A DNA stretch of 64,000 nucleotides from Streptomyces sp. CB00316 (GCF_001905595.1 NZ_LIXI01000003.1:124001-188000), one strand, 5' to 3'; positions 16,368 to 27,087 are shown, counted from the first letter of the stretch. Numbers and translations are program-made. The notes: a model not told the origin generated them from the letters alone.

Positions 16368-17714
16368 GTGAAGCTGACAATTCTTGGCGGTGGCGGATTC
16401 CGGGTGCCCCTCGTGTACGGGGCCCTGCTCGGCGATCAGGCCGAGGGCCGCGTCTTGCGGGTCACCCTGTACGACACCGACGCCGACCGGCTCACCGCCG
16501 TCGCCCGGGTGCTCGACGAGCAGGCGCGAGGCGTTCCGGACGCGCCCGCCGTCGTCGCCACCACCGAACTCGACCAGGCCTTGCGCGGCGCCGACTTCGT
16601 CTTCTCCGCGATCCGCGTCGGCGGTCTGGCCGGCCGGGCCGCCGACGAGCGGGTCGCCCTCGACCTCGGCGTGCTCGGGCAGGAGACGGTCGGCGCCGGA
16701 GGCATCGCGTACGGGCTGCGAACCGTCCCCGTCGCCGTCGACCTGGCCCGGCGCATCGCCCGGCTCGCCCCGCACGCCTGGACCATCAACTTCACCAACC
16801 CCGCCGGGCTGGTCACCGAGGCCATGTCCCGCCACCTCGGCGACCGCGTCATCGGCATCTGCGACTCCCCGGTCGGGCTCGGCCGCCGTATCGCCCGGGT
16901 CCTGGGGGCGGACCCCGACCGGGCCTGGATCGACTACGCCGGACTCAACCACCTCGGCTGGGTGCGGGGGCTGTACGTCGACGGGCGGGACGAACTGCCC
17001 CGGCTGCTGGCCGACCCGGCGCTGCTGGGCTCCTTCGAGGAGGGCCGGCTCTTCGGCGCGGAACTGCTCCGGTCGCTGGGCGCGATCCCCAACGAGTACC
17101 TGCACTACTACTACTTCAACCGCGAGTCCGTCCGCTCCTACCAGGAGGCCGAGCGGACCCGGGGCGCCTTCCTCCGCGACCAGCAGGAGCGCTTCTACGC
17201 CCGGATGCGGCACCCCGGCACCCCGGCCCTGTCCACCTGGGACCACACCCGTGCCGAGCGCGAGGCCACGTACATGGCGGAGAACCGGGACGTCGCCGGG
17301 GCGGGGGAGCGGGAGGAGAGCGACCTGGAGTCCGGCGGCTACGAACAGGTGGCTCTCGCGCTGATGCGGGCCGTCGCCCGCAACGAACGCACCTCGCTGA
17401 TCCTCAACGTCCGCAACCGCACGGCCCTTTCGGTGCTGGACGCCGATGCCGTGGTGGAGGTGCCCTGCCTCGTCGACGCCAACGGGGCCCACCCGGTGGC
17501 CGTTTCGCCGCTCCCGTACCACGCCGTCGGTCTCGTCACCGCGGTGAAGGCCGTGGAGCGCGCGGTGCTGGAGGCGGCGGAGAGCGGGTCGAGGACGGCG
17601 GCCGTGCAGGCCTTCGCGCTGCATCCGCTGGTCGACTCCGTCGCGGTGGCGCGGCGCCTGGTGGACGGATACACCGAGGCCCACCCGCAACTCGCCTATC
17701 TCGAAAAGCCGTAG
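16368..17714 (+). CDS. GH4-family 6-phospho-beta-glucosidase-like hydrolase
   Basis: 448 aa from GTG 16368; the frame is open further upstream but the sequence before has no GH4 similarity. Family 4 glycosidases use NAD+ and Mn2+ in a redox-assisted hydrolysis. The Rossmann start KLTILGGGGFRVPL is at the N-terminus, and the metal-binding Cys and His are visible in GICDSPVG and GLNHLGW. INFTNPAGLVTEA is the usual 6-phospho-beta-glucosidase signature. No PTS or sugar permease neighbours it, so the substrate (phospho-glucoside or free glycoside) stays open. Monocistronic. Confidence 0.92.
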   Translation: MKLTILGGGGFRVPLVYGALLGDQAEGRVLRVTLYDTDADRLTAVARVLDEQARGVPDAPAVVATTELDQALRGADFVFSAIRVGGLAGRAADERVALDLGVLGQETVGAGGIAYGLRTVPVAVDLARRIARLAPHAWTINFTNPAGLVTEAMSRHLGDRVIGICDSPVGLGRRIARVLGADPDRAWIDYAGLNHLGWVRGLYVDGRDELPRLLADPALLGSFEEGRLFGAELLRSLGAIPNEYLHYYYFNRESVRSYQEAERTRGAFLRDQQERFYARMRHPGTPALSTWDHTRAEREATYMAENRDVAGAGEREESDLESGGYEQVALALMRAVARNERTSLILNVRNRTALSVLDADAVVEVPCLVDANGAHPVAVSPLPYHAVGLVTAVKAVERAVLEAAESGSRTAAVQAFALHPLVDSVAVARRLVDGYTEAHPQLAYLEKP

Positions 17715-17723
17715 GGGTCAGCC

Positions 17724-18149
17724 TCAGGGGGCGGAGGCGACGCTCCTGGCCCAGCTCGGGGCCACGCCCGCCACCTGGCAGACCATGAGGAAGAGCGGGA
17801 TCGGCGGGGTGTACGGGGTGAGGCTGTCCGGCGAGTGGATAAGGCGGGGGCGCACGGCGGGGACGTCGGCGTCCCGGGCGTACGTCACCTGCTCGGGCCA
17901 GTCCAGATCCAGGTCGGAGCCGGCCGGGACGATCCACCACCAGCGGTCCGCGTCGGCGAACACGCAGCCGGTGCGCGGGAGATGGGACATCAGGCGGAAG
18001 CCGTGCCGCGCGGGCACGCCGACCGCGTCGCAGCCCAGGCTGGCCGACATCGAGGGCGGCAGCGACAACTGGACCCGGCCGCCCCGGGATTCCTCGGCGG
18101 CCCTCGGGCGCGGTGTGCCGCGCAGCCGGGACAGCGCGTTCCTCAGCAC
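17724..18149 (-). CDS. Conserved hypothetical, coupled to an ATP-binding regulator
   Basis: 141 aa from the GTG at 18149, which overlaps the stop of the upstream ATP-binding gene by 7 nt. The frame is open further upstream, but the coupled start is preferred. The N-terminal 40 residues are basic. The core has the motifs DRWWWIVPAGSD, WPEQVTYARDA and a C-terminal PYTPPIPLFLMVCQVAGVAPSWA. I recognise this as a recurrent actinobacterial partner of single-domain ATP-binding regulators but know no function. Probably a regulatory adaptor. Confidence 0.8.
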   Translation of the reverse strand: MLRNALSRLRGTPRPRAAEESRGGRVQLSLPPSMSASLGCDAVGVPARHGFRLMSHLPRTGCVFADADRWWWIVPAGSDLDLDWPEQVTYARDADVPAVRPRLIHSPDSLTPYTPPIPLFLMVCQVAGVAPSWARSVASAP

Positions 18150-18601
18150 GGCTGCTCCACGCCGTGCGCAAGCTCCGCCCACACGATGCGGCCCGAGTCG
18201 TCCCCGGCGTCGTGGGACCCCCACGAGCTGCTCATCGTGTCCACCAGCAGCAGGCCCCGCCCGTGCTCGTCGTCGGAACAGCGGCGCAGGCGTGGGCCGC
18301 CGGACTGGTGCCCCTGGTCCTGCACGGCTATCCGCAGCCGCCTGCCGAGACAGCGCAGCTCGCACACCACGCGGGTGCTCGCGGTGTGCACGACCGCGTT
18401 GGTGACCAGCTCGGAGACGATGAGAACGGCCGCGTCGTACACATCGCCGCTCAGCTTCCAGCTCTCCAGCCGGGCCCGGGTCAGCTGCCGCGCACCGGCC
18501 ACCGACTCGGGGTGCGCGGGCAGCGCGAAGCAGTAACGGAGCGCTTCCGTCCCGGGGCTGAGGTCCATGAGCCGGGGGATGAGCGCACTGCCAGGTGCCA
18601 C
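18143..18601 (-). CDS. ATP-binding (HATPase_c_2, anti-sigma-like) regulator
   Basis: 152 aa, GTG start with AGGA about 8 nt upstream. It is a single GHKL ATPase domain of the RsbW/SpoIIAB type: N-box IVSELVTNAVVHT, G1-like AVQDQGH, and DEHGRGLLLVDTMSSSWG as the G2 box. Streptomyces genomes hold dozens of these beside XRE/DUF397 pairs, often regulating development or secondary metabolism. It is divergent from the XRE gene and coupled to the downstream hypothetical. Confidence 0.9.
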   Translation of the reverse strand: MAPGSALIPRLMDLSPGTEALRYCFALPAHPESVAGARQLTRARLESWKLSGDVYDAAVLIVSELVTNAVVHTASTRVVCELRCLGRRLRIAVQDQGHQSGGPRLRRCSDDEHGRGLLLVDTMSSSWGSHDAGDDSGRIVWAELAHGVEQPC

Positions 18602-18723
18602 GACCGATTCCTCACAGTGGGGGCTGCGTCACGCTTCGTTCCCCGGTGTGAGAGGAGCGGTCATGACTGAGCGAACTGGTTCGAAACCCAACTCTCCCCC
18701 TGACGCGAACACTTGGCAAGGGG

Positions 18724-18744
18724 CACTCTGAAAATTTCAGAGTG
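18724..18744. promoter_or_regulatory. 21-bp palindromic operator in the divergent XRE/ATP-binding promoter
   Basis: CACTCTGAAA (18724-18733) and TTTCAGAGTG (18735-18744) are perfectly complementary around a single central base. The palindrome lies 65 bp before the XRE start and about 120 bp before the ATP-binding gene start. It is strikingly AT-rich for this genome. The adjacent XRE protein, a dimeric helix-turn-helix regulator, is the natural reader. Confidence 0.8.
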
Positions 18745-18808
18745 ACTGTGTCGTTGGGGGCGCACGCGTGGCACACTGCTCGCAAAACAGCGCATGGGGA
18801 GGTCTGAA

Positions 18809-19669
18809 GTGAGCGAACCGCGGTCCGCCCCGACCGTGGGCCAGGTCGTGCTCGGCAAGCGCCTGCAGGATCTGCGGGAGCGCGTCGGCCTGACCCGTGA
18901 CCAGGCGGCGAAGGTGCTCAGAGTCGCTCCCGCGACGATACGCAGGATGGAGACGGCCGAGGTCGGCCTCAAGATCCCCTATGTCCAGCTGCTGCTGAAG
19001 GCCTACGGCATCGCCGACGACGAGGTCGAGGCCTTCGTCGACCTGGCCGAGGAGGCGAACAAGCCGGGCTGGTGGCAGCGGTTCCACGACGTCCTGCCCG
19101 ACTGGTTCAGCATGTACGTCAGCCTGGAGGGTGCCGCGAGCCTGCTGCGCATGTACGAGCCGCACTTCGTCCCCGGGCTGCTCCAGACCGAGGACTACGC
19201 GCGCTCCGTGATGCGCACAGGTGCCGTCGGTCAGACCCGGCCCGAGGACATCGAACGCCATGTGGCCCTGCGCATGGAGCGCCAGTCGCTGCTCGCCAAG
19301 GACGACGCCCCCCGGCTCTGGGTGATCATGGACGAGACCGTCCTGCGGCGGCCGGTGGGCGGCGCACAGGTGATGCGCGCCCAGATCGACAAGCTGCTCG
19401 AATCCGCCGAGCTGCCCCATGTCACCCTTCAGATAGCGGAGTTCGCGAGCGGCCACCACCCGGGCACCTACGGGCCGTTCGTCCTCTTCCGGTTCGCCGT
19501 CCCCGAACTTCCGGACATGGTCTTCAGCGAGTACCTCACCGGAGCGGTCTACTTCGACGCCCGGCCCGAGGTGGCCTCCTACCTCGAAGTCATGGACCGT
19601 ATGGCGGCTCAGGCCGCAAGTGCACAACGCACGAAGGAAATCCTCCGGGACTTCCGCAAGGAGCTGTGA
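18809..19669 (+). CDS. XRE-family regulator with DUF5753 domain (WhiJ-like)
   Basis: 286 aa from GTG 18809, chosen because GGAGGT lies 5 nt upstream; an in-frame ATG at 18794 lacks a site. The N-terminal Cro/CI-type helix-turn-helix (GLTRDQAAKVLRVAPATIRRME) is followed by the C-terminal DUF5753 domain (LLQTEDYARSVMRTG, VIMDETVLRRPVGG, HVTLQIAEFASGHHPGTYG). This is the WhiJ type of Streptomyces regulator that acts with a small DUF397 partner. The DUF397 gene follows with an ATG/TGA overlap. Confidence 0.95.
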   Translation: MSEPRSAPTVGQVVLGKRLQDLRERVGLTRDQAAKVLRVAPATIRRMETAEVGLKIPYVQLLLKAYGIADDEVEAFVDLAEEANKPGWWQRFHDVLPDWFSMYVSLEGAASLLRMYEPHFVPGLLQTEDYARSVMRTGAVGQTRPEDIERHVALRMERQSLLAKDDAPRLWVIMDETVLRRPVGGAQVMRAQIDKLLESAELPHVTLQIAEFASGHHPGTYGPFVLFRFAVPELPDMVFSEYLTGAVYFDARPEVASYLEVMDRMAAQAASAQRTKEILRDFRKEL

Positions 19670-19905
19670 TGAACCACATATACAACGGCATGCCGGCCGC
19701 CGACCTCGGCTCCGAAGGCTGGTACAAGCCCTGGAGCGGTGGCAACGGCGGCAACTGCATCGAGGCCATGAAGCTCGCGGACGGCCGGGTCGCGGTGCGC
19801 CAGTCCGCCGATCCGGACGGCCCCGCGCTCATCTACTCCAACGGCGAGATCGCCGCGTTCATCCAGGGTGCCAAGGCGGGCCAGGCGGATTTCCTTCTTA
19901 CCTGA
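19669..19905 (+). CDS. DUF397 domain protein, partner of the XRE regulator
   Basis: 78 aa. The ATG at 19669 shares a base with the XRE stop, so the two are translationally coupled. The single DUF397 domain is complete: GWYKPWSGGNGGNCIEAM, then VAVRQSADPDGPALIY, then EIAAFIQGAKAGQADFL. DUF397 proteins such as WhiJ-partner proteins modulate their cognate XRE regulator, sometimes described as toxin-antitoxin-like. Confidence 0.95.
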   Translation: MNHIYNGMPAADLGSEGWYKPWSGGNGGNCIEAMKLADGRVAVRQSADPDGPALIYSNGEIAAFIQGAKAGQADFLLT

Positions 19906-20031
19906 CGCGCCACCGCTTATCCTGTCCCCGCACCGAAGGACCCGGCCTCTCGGAGCAGTTGGGTTCGTCCCAGCCAGTACCACCGTTCCGTCCCTCTTCC
20001 TGATCGCCGACCACCACCCATGGAGTGCGCC

Positions 20032-20841
20032 ATGACCGGGCAAGACCCTCAGGCCATCGAGATCGACACGAGCAAGCCGCATCCCGCCCGGATGTACGAC
20101 TGGTTCCTCGGCGGCAAGGACAACTACCCGGTCGACGAACAGATGGCACGCCAGCTGCTCCAACTGGATGCCCGAGGCCGGGACATGGCCCGGGTCAACC
20201 GGGCTTTCATGCACCGGGCCACCCGCTGGCTCGCCGAGAACGGCGTACGCCAGTTCCTGGACATCGGCACCGGCATACCCACCGAGCCGAACCTCCACCA
20301 GATCGCCCAGCGGGCCGCCCCCGACGCGCGCATCGTCTACTGCGACAACGACCCGATCGTCCTCGCCCACGCGGCGGCCCTGCTGCGCTCCACCCCCGAG
20401 GGCGCCACCGAGTACATCCAGGCCGACGCCCGCAAGCCCGAGACCATCCTGGCCGCGGCCGGCAAGGTCCTGGACTTCGAGAAGCCGATCGCGCTGTCCC
20501 TGCTGGCCCTGCTGCACTTCATCGACGACGAGGACGGCGCGGCCGAGCTGGTCGACAAGCTCGTCGACCAGCTCCCCTCCGGCAGCTACCTGGTGCTCTC
20601 GCACACCACCGGCGACTTCAACCCGGAGGGCGCCGCGCAGGCACGGGCCATGTACAAGGAGCGCGGGATGACCCTGCGCCCCCGCTCGCGCGCCGAGCTC
20701 ACCGCTTTCTTCGACGGCCTGAAGCTCGTCGAGCCGGGCGTCTCGCTCTCCGCCGACTGGCGGCCGGAGCTCGGCGAGGTCATCGACGTACCGGGTGACG
20801 AGCCGATCCCCGGCTACGCGGGAGTCGCCCGCAAGCCCTGA
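20032..20841 (+). CDS. DUF574 SAM-dependent methyltransferase
   Basis: 269 aa from ATG 20032 (GGAG 6 nt upstream); an ATG at 20020 has no site. The family signature HPARMYDWFLGGKDNYPVD opens the protein. The SAM-binding motif I is FLDIGTGIPTEPN, with acidic VYCDNDPIV and QADARKP following. These actinobacterial methyltransferases are frequent and their substrates are unknown. It follows the XRE/DUF397 pair by 126 bp in the same direction, so a functional tie is possible but unproven. Confidence 0.93.
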   Translation: MTGQDPQAIEIDTSKPHPARMYDWFLGGKDNYPVDEQMARQLLQLDARGRDMARVNRAFMHRATRWLAENGVRQFLDIGTGIPTEPNLHQIAQRAAPDARIVYCDNDPIVLAHAAALLRSTPEGATEYIQADARKPETILAAAGKVLDFEKPIALSLLALLHFIDDEDGAAELVDKLVDQLPSGSYLVLSHTTGDFNPEGAAQARAMYKERGMTLRPRSRAELTAFFDGLKLVEPGVSLSADWRPELGEVIDVPGDEPIPGYAGVARKP

Positions 20842-20862
20842 GCCGGCCCCGTCTCACCGGGC

Positions 20863-21285
20863 TCACCGGCCGAGCGCGTGGCCCGTCGTCGCGTCCACGT
20901 GGTCCGGTACGGGGTCGTGGGCATCGCCCACCGTCGACGTACCGGAGGGCTCGAAGAGCAGCAGGGAGGCACCGTCCGCCGCGTGCGGGCGGTGCCAGGT
21001 GCCGCGCGGCACGACGAAGACCGCGCCCCGGGGGAGCGTCACGGTCCGCTCGTCCGGCCCGTCCCCCTCGCGCAGGGCGATGTCCAGCTCGCCCTCCACC
21101 ACCAGGAAGAACTCGTCCGTGTTCTCGTGCACATGCCAGACGTGCTCGCCGTGGACCTTGGCGACGCGTACGTCGTAGTCGTTGACGCGGGTCATGACGC
21201 GCGGGCTCCACAGCGCGTCGAAGGAGCCGAGGGCATCGTCGATCAGGATCGGTTCGGTGGCAGGTCGTGCCGTGTCCGTGGTCAT
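20863..21285 (-). CDS. Single-domain cupin
   Basis: 140 aa from ATG 21285; an in-frame GTG at 21300 is an alternative and neither has a good ribosome-binding site. Cupin motif 1 is HVWHVHENTDEFFLVVEGEL, giving the two His and Glu metal ligands, and motif 2 is VPRGTWHRPHA. It is a metal-binding beta-barrel of the mannose-6-phosphate isomerase/ectoine-synthase-like type. Divergent from the GlxA-type regulator by about 50 bp, so that protein probably controls it. Confidence 0.9.
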   Translation of the reverse strand: MTTDTARPATEPILIDDALGSFDALWSPRVMTRVNDYDVRVAKVHGEHVWHVHENTDEFFLVVEGELDIALREGDGPDERTVTLPRGAVFVVPRGTWHRPHAADGASLLLFEPSGTSTVGDAHDPVPDHVDATTGHALGR

Positions 21286-21337
21286 GTGCCCATGGTCCAC
21301 ACTGGATCGCCGCGCCCGTGAGTGCTACGAATCGCAT

Positions 21338-22303
21338 ATGGCGAAAGAATCCTCGCACCGGGTCGTCATGATCGTGTCGGCCGGCTCGAACCCCTTCGAA
21401 ATGGGAGTGGCGACCGAGCTCTTCGGCCTGCGCCGTCCCGAGCTGCCCGTCGACTGGTACGACTTCGCGCTCTGCTCGCCCACCCCCACGGTCCGGATGC
21501 ACGCGGGGTTCTTCCAGCTCTCCGGCGTCCGCGGGCTCGACGCCGTGGACCGCGCCGACACCGTCATCGTCCCCAACCGGCCCGACCCGCTGGAGGATCC
21601 CGGCCCGGAGGTCCTGGCGGCGATCCGGCGCGCCGCCGAGCGGGGCGCCCGGCTGGTCAGCTTCTGCACCGGGACGTTCACGCTCGCCGCCGCGGGCGTC
21701 CTGGACGGCAGGCGCGCCACCACGCACTGGCGCTGGGCGGAGGCGTTCACCGCCCGGTACCCGCAGGTGGACCTCCGGCCCGATGTGCTCTTCGTCGACG
21801 ACGGGCAGGTGATCACCGCCGCGGGCAGCGCCGCCGCCCTGGACACCTCCCTTCACCTCGTCCGCGCCGACCACGGGGCCGAGATCGCGGCGGCCGTCAG
21901 CAGGAGACTGGTCCACCCGGCGCACCGGGACGGCGGCCAGCGCCAGTTCATCGAGCACCCGCTGCCCGAGGTGGCCGACGCCTCGCTCTCCCCGCTCCTG
22001 GACTGGGCCACCGAGCACCTGACCGAGGGCCTGGACGTGTCCGCGCTCGCCGCCCGCGCGGCCGTCAGTCCCGCAACTCTCCACCGCCGATTCCGGGCCC
22101 AGCTCGGCACCACCCCGCTGGCCTGGCTGACCGAGCAGCGGACCACCCTGGCCTGCCGCCTCATGGAGCGCGGCGAGGACCGCCTCGACGTGATCGCCCG
22201 CACCTGCGGCCTCGGCACGGCGACCAACCTGCGTACGCAACTGCGCCGCCGTACGGGGCTGACGCCCACGGAGTACCGCAGCCGGTTCGCGGCGGGGCGC
22301 TGA
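21338..22303 (+). CDS. GlxA/AraC-family transcriptional regulator
   Basis: 321 aa. An N-terminal DJ-1/PfpI (glutamine amidotransferase-like) sensor domain has its nucleophile-elbow Cys in VSFCTGTFTLAAAG. A C-terminal AraC-type double helix-turn-helix follows: LDVSALAARAAVSPATLHRRF and LDVIARTCGLGTATNLRTQL. This architecture is common in Streptomyces regulators of catabolism or stress. It shares a 52-bp promoter region with the divergent cupin gene, its most likely target. Confidence 0.94.
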   Translation: MAKESSHRVVMIVSAGSNPFEMGVATELFGLRRPELPVDWYDFALCSPTPTVRMHAGFFQLSGVRGLDAVDRADTVIVPNRPDPLEDPGPEVLAAIRRAAERGARLVSFCTGTFTLAAAGVLDGRRATTHWRWAEAFTARYPQVDLRPDVLFVDDGQVITAAGSAAALDTSLHLVRADHGAEIAAAVSRRLVHPAHRDGGQRQFIEHPLPEVADASLSPLLDWATEHLTEGLDVSALAARAAVSPATLHRRFRAQLGTTPLAWLTEQRTTLACRLMERGEDRLDVIARTCGLGTATNLRTQLRRRTGLTPTEYRSRFAAGR

Positions 22304-22340
22304 GGTGGGACGCCGAGCCGGGCCGGGTGACAATGGACCC

Positions 22341-22784
22341 ATGTCACGACGCACCTCCCGCCCCCGGCAGCCCGCCGCCCCGCAGGCCCCGCGCATCACC
22401 CCCGCCTCGCCCTGCCCCTGCGGGCTGACCGCGACGTACGGGGAGTGCTGCGGCCGCTTCCACTCCGGCAGCGCCGCCGCCCCGACCTGCGAGACCCTGA
22501 TGCGCTCCCGGTACGCGGCCTTCGTCGTCCAGGACGCGGCGTACCTGCTGCGCACCTGGCACCCCGAGACCCGGCCGCCGGGCGTCGACTTCGACCCCGC
22601 GATGCGCTGGACAGCGCTGGAGATCCTGGAGACCACCGAGGGCAGCGCCTTCCACACCACGGGAACCGTCACCTTCCGCGCCCACTACGCCGACGACGGG
22701 CGCCCCGACTCCCTCCACGAGCAGAGCCGCTTCGTGCGCCACGAGGGCGCCTGGGTCTACGCGGCGGCGGTCTTCGTCGACTGA
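22341..22784 (+). CDS. YchJ-like (UPF0225) SEC-C motif protein
   Basis: 147 aa. The N-terminal zinc-binding SEC-C-like motif is SPCPCGLTATYGECC, followed by the YchJ core (PTCETLMRSRYAAFVVQDAAYL, then TWHPETRP) with an NTF2-like fold and the C-terminal SRFVRHEGAWVY. Widespread small protein with no established biochemical role. Start ATG at 22341. It is 37 bp after the GlxA-type gene, possibly in the same transcript. Confidence 0.92.
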   Translation: MSRRTSRPRQPAAPQAPRITPASPCPCGLTATYGECCGRFHSGSAAAPTCETLMRSRYAAFVVQDAAYLLRTWHPETRPPGVDFDPAMRWTALEILETTEGSAFHTTGTVTFRAHYADDGRPDSLHEQSRFVRHEGAWVYAAAVFVD

Positions 22785-22852
22785 GACCGGGCCGGCGGTA
22801 CGGCCCCGTAAACCCTTTCCCACCAGGGCGGGAGGCCTCGTACGATCCGCGC

Positions 22853-23443
22853 ATGAACGACGACGAAGAGGCGGCGCCGTACGCCGCGCGGGAACGATTC
22901 TGGCGCGGCGAGAGCCTGGCCTTCACCTCCATGGAGCCCGGCGACGCCGAGCTGATCCAGCACTGGCGCGCCGACCCGGTCGCCGCCCGGGAGATCGGCG
23001 TGTGGCCCGGACCGCTCCACGAGCTCCACGAACGGCTCGTCTCCTACGTCGAGGACCGGGACCGCGACGACTTCCTCATCCTGCTTGCGGACGACACCCC
23101 CATCGGCCACACAGCCCTCCACAGCCAGGACTTCGCCGACGGCACCGCCGAGGCCTTCCTCCTGCTCGCCCCCGAGCACCGCGGCAAGGGCCACGCCGCC
23201 GCCGCTCTCGCCGCCCTGACCGACCTGGCCTTCGGCGAACTGCCCCTGCACCGCCTCGAAGCGGTCACCCACACCGAGAACGCGGCGGCCCTCGCCACCC
23301 TGAAGGGGGCGGGGTTCACGCAGGAGGGCGTACGCCGGTCCTCCTGCCTGCACCGGGGCCGCCGCCACGACAACGCGCTCCTCGCCCTGCTCCGTACGGA
23401 GTGGGAGGCGCAGACCCGCCCCCGGTCCTGGGACCACGTCTGA
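22853..23443 (+). CDS. GNAT-family N-acetyltransferase
   Basis: 196 aa from ATG 22853. RimJ/RimL-type acetyltransferase fold: FTSMEPGDAELIQHWRAD at the N-terminus, acetyl-CoA pyrophosphate loop LLLAPEHRGKGHAAAAL, and the closing HRLEAVTHTENAAALATLKGAGF with its Asn-rich segment. Substrate not predictable; protein N-termini, antibiotics or amino sugars are all possible. Convergent with the DHA2 exporter, with 9 bp between stops. Confidence 0.93.
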   Translation: MNDDEEAAPYAARERFWRGESLAFTSMEPGDAELIQHWRADPVAAREIGVWPGPLHELHERLVSYVEDRDRDDFLILLADDTPIGHTALHSQDFADGTAEAFLLLAPEHRGKGHAAAALAALTDLAFGELPLHRLEAVTHTENAAALATLKGAGFTQEGVRRSSCLHRGRRHDNALLALLRTEWEAQTRPRSWDHV

Positions 23444-23452
23444 CCCGAGGGT

Positions 23453-25603
<2,151 letters not shown>

Positions 25604-26452
25604 TCAGCCGATCAGCGAGGTCAGCGACCTCTTCAGCCGCGCGACGAACGCCTCCCGGATGTCCTCGTCCACCCGGTCCAGCGAGAGGTACGGGTTGAGG
25701 TCCTCCAGCTCCACGAGCAGCAGCTCGCCCTCCTCCGTACGGCAGGCGTCGACCCGCTGGATGCCGTGGTCGAGCGCGTTCCACTCGATGAACCGCCGCG
25801 CGAACGCCAGGTCCGCCTCATCGGCCGCGTACGGCTCCAGCACCCACCGCCGCTCCGGGTCCGGCGCGTACAGCGCGTACTGGAAGTCGTGGTCGACGAA
25901 GTAGAAGGACACCTCGTAGCGGAAGTCGACCCGGGGCTGCACGAGCAGCACCCCCTCGCCCTCCCGCTCCAGCTCGCCCGCGACCTCCGCCCCGCCGACG
26001 AACCGCAGCCCCACCGAGTCCGCACCCAGCTTCGGCTTGACCGCGTACGCCCCGGTCTCGGGCAGCAGCCCCAGATCCGCCGTCCGGTCCACCGTGGGGA
26101 TCACCGGGAACCCGGCCCGGCTCAGCTCCACCAGATACCCCTTGCCCGCCATGTCCCCCCGCCCGTCCAGCGGGTTGTAGACCGGCACCCCCAGCTCCAG
26201 CGCCCGCGCGCGGAACGCGTCGTACGCCTCCTGGTAGTGCAGGACGGGCCCGCTGTTCCGTACGAGGGCGAGGTCCAAGCGGTCCAGCAGCGCGGCCGCG
26301 TCCCGGGGGTGGCAGAGCGCGACGTCGAACTCCTCGCGCAGCCGGGCGGCCAGGAAGATGTCCTCGTCGCAGTAGCGCCGCCCGCGCGCCTCGTAGGCGA
26401 GGTCGGTGACGAGGAGGAGGGCGGGACGGCGGGAGTCGGCGGGGGCGGTCAT
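25604..26452 (-). CDS. ATP-grasp family ligase-like protein
   Basis: 282 aa from ATG 26452 (GGAG 7 nt upstream). The layout suits RimK/glutathione-synthetase-like enzymes: an N-terminal alpha/beta domain (ALLLVTDLAYEARG), then AYAVKPKLGADSVGLRFV with the ATP-binding lysine, VQPRVDFRYEVSFYFVD, and the C-terminal RVDACRTEEGELLLVELEDLNPYLSLD with the Mg2+-binding acidic residues. It should couple a carboxylate to an amine or thiol. No peptide precursor or biosynthetic partner is evident nearby. An unusual inverted repeat lies upstream. Confidence 0.88.
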   Translation of the reverse strand: MTAPADSRRPALLLVTDLAYEARGRRYCDEDIFLAARLREEFDVALCHPRDAAALLDRLDLALVRNSGPVLHYQEAYDAFRARALELGVPVYNPLDGRGDMAGKGYLVELSRAGFPVIPTVDRTADLGLLPETGAYAVKPKLGADSVGLRFVGGAEVAGELEREGEGVLLVQPRVDFRYEVSFYFVDHDFQYALYAPDPERRWVLEPYAADEADLAFARRFIEWNALDHGIQRVDACRTEEGELLLVELEDLNPYLSLDRVDEDIREAFVARLKRSLTSLIG

Positions 26453-26529
26453 GGCTTCTCCGGGGTGAGCGCTGGGACGGACGTTCACTATCCCCGACGC
26501 GCGTCCACGAGGGCGGACAGGTCCTTGGC

Positions 26530-26583
26530 GATCCCGGCGCCTTACTCCAGAGGATACCTACTTTGGAGTAGGGCGCCGGGATC
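26530..26583. repeat. 54-bp inverted repeat with 20-bp arms between two minus-strand genes
   Basis: Left arm 26530-26549 and right arm 26564-26583 pair over 20 bp with a single mismatch (a G.U wobble in RNA); the loop is 14 nt. A second, mutually exclusive small hairpin CCTACT-TTGG-AGTAGG sits at 26557-26572. Position, 39 bp after the stop of the 87-aa gene and 77 bp before the ATP-grasp start, fits a strong terminator. The competing inner hairpin leaves room for a regulatory role. Confidence 0.8.
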
Positions 26584-26622
26584 GGCGGCGTGCCGCAAGC
26601 GGTCCGGAGAGCCGGAGCCGCG

Positions 26623-26886
26623 CTACGAGAACGAGCCGGGGCCCACCGCCAGCCGGGGGTGGTGAGCGGCCAGGACCTTGTTGGCGCGGGCCAGTTCGGC
26701 GAGGGCCTGCTCGCGGTCGGCCTGGTCCTCGATGCCCAGCCGGGGCCCCCGGAACCTGCGGACCTCACGGGCCGCGCAGTCGGCCTCGAACTCCGCCTCC
26801 AGGATGTGCGGCGGGATGCACGAGCCGATCAGTGCGGCGACGCGGTCCGGGATCGGCACGGGGACGAGGAGGTGCGAGGCGGTCAT
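26623..26886 (-). CDS. Small conserved-looking hypothetical protein
   Basis: 87 aa from ATG 26886; upstream in-frame extension to 27015 has poor composition. Sequence opens with SHLLVPVPIPDRVAALIGSC. A helical acidic/basic region (AEFEADCAAREVRRFRGPRL, QALAELARANKVLAA) follows. No transmembrane segment. I do not recognise a family. GC bias in codon third positions fits a real Streptomyces gene. It is transcribed toward the ATP-grasp gene but separated from it by the long inverted repeat. Confidence 0.65.
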   Translation of the reverse strand: MTASHLLVPVPIPDRVAALIGSCIPPHILEAEFEADCAAREVRRFRGPRLGIEDQADREQALAELARANKVLAAHHPRLAVGPGSFS

Positions 26887-27087
26887 GGGGCTTTCCCTCT
26901 CGGATGGTTGGCCAGGAGGCGGTACATGAGTGCTGCCGCCGGATGAGCGGCAGACTCCTCCTTGTGTACGGGACGCGGTTCCGGGTTTCTCGTCGGATAC
27001 GTCTCCGTGTCGCAACCGTTTGGGACTGACCGTCTATTTCGCCTTACGCACGGGTAAGTTGACCTGTCGCGCCGGACGTGATCCGGA

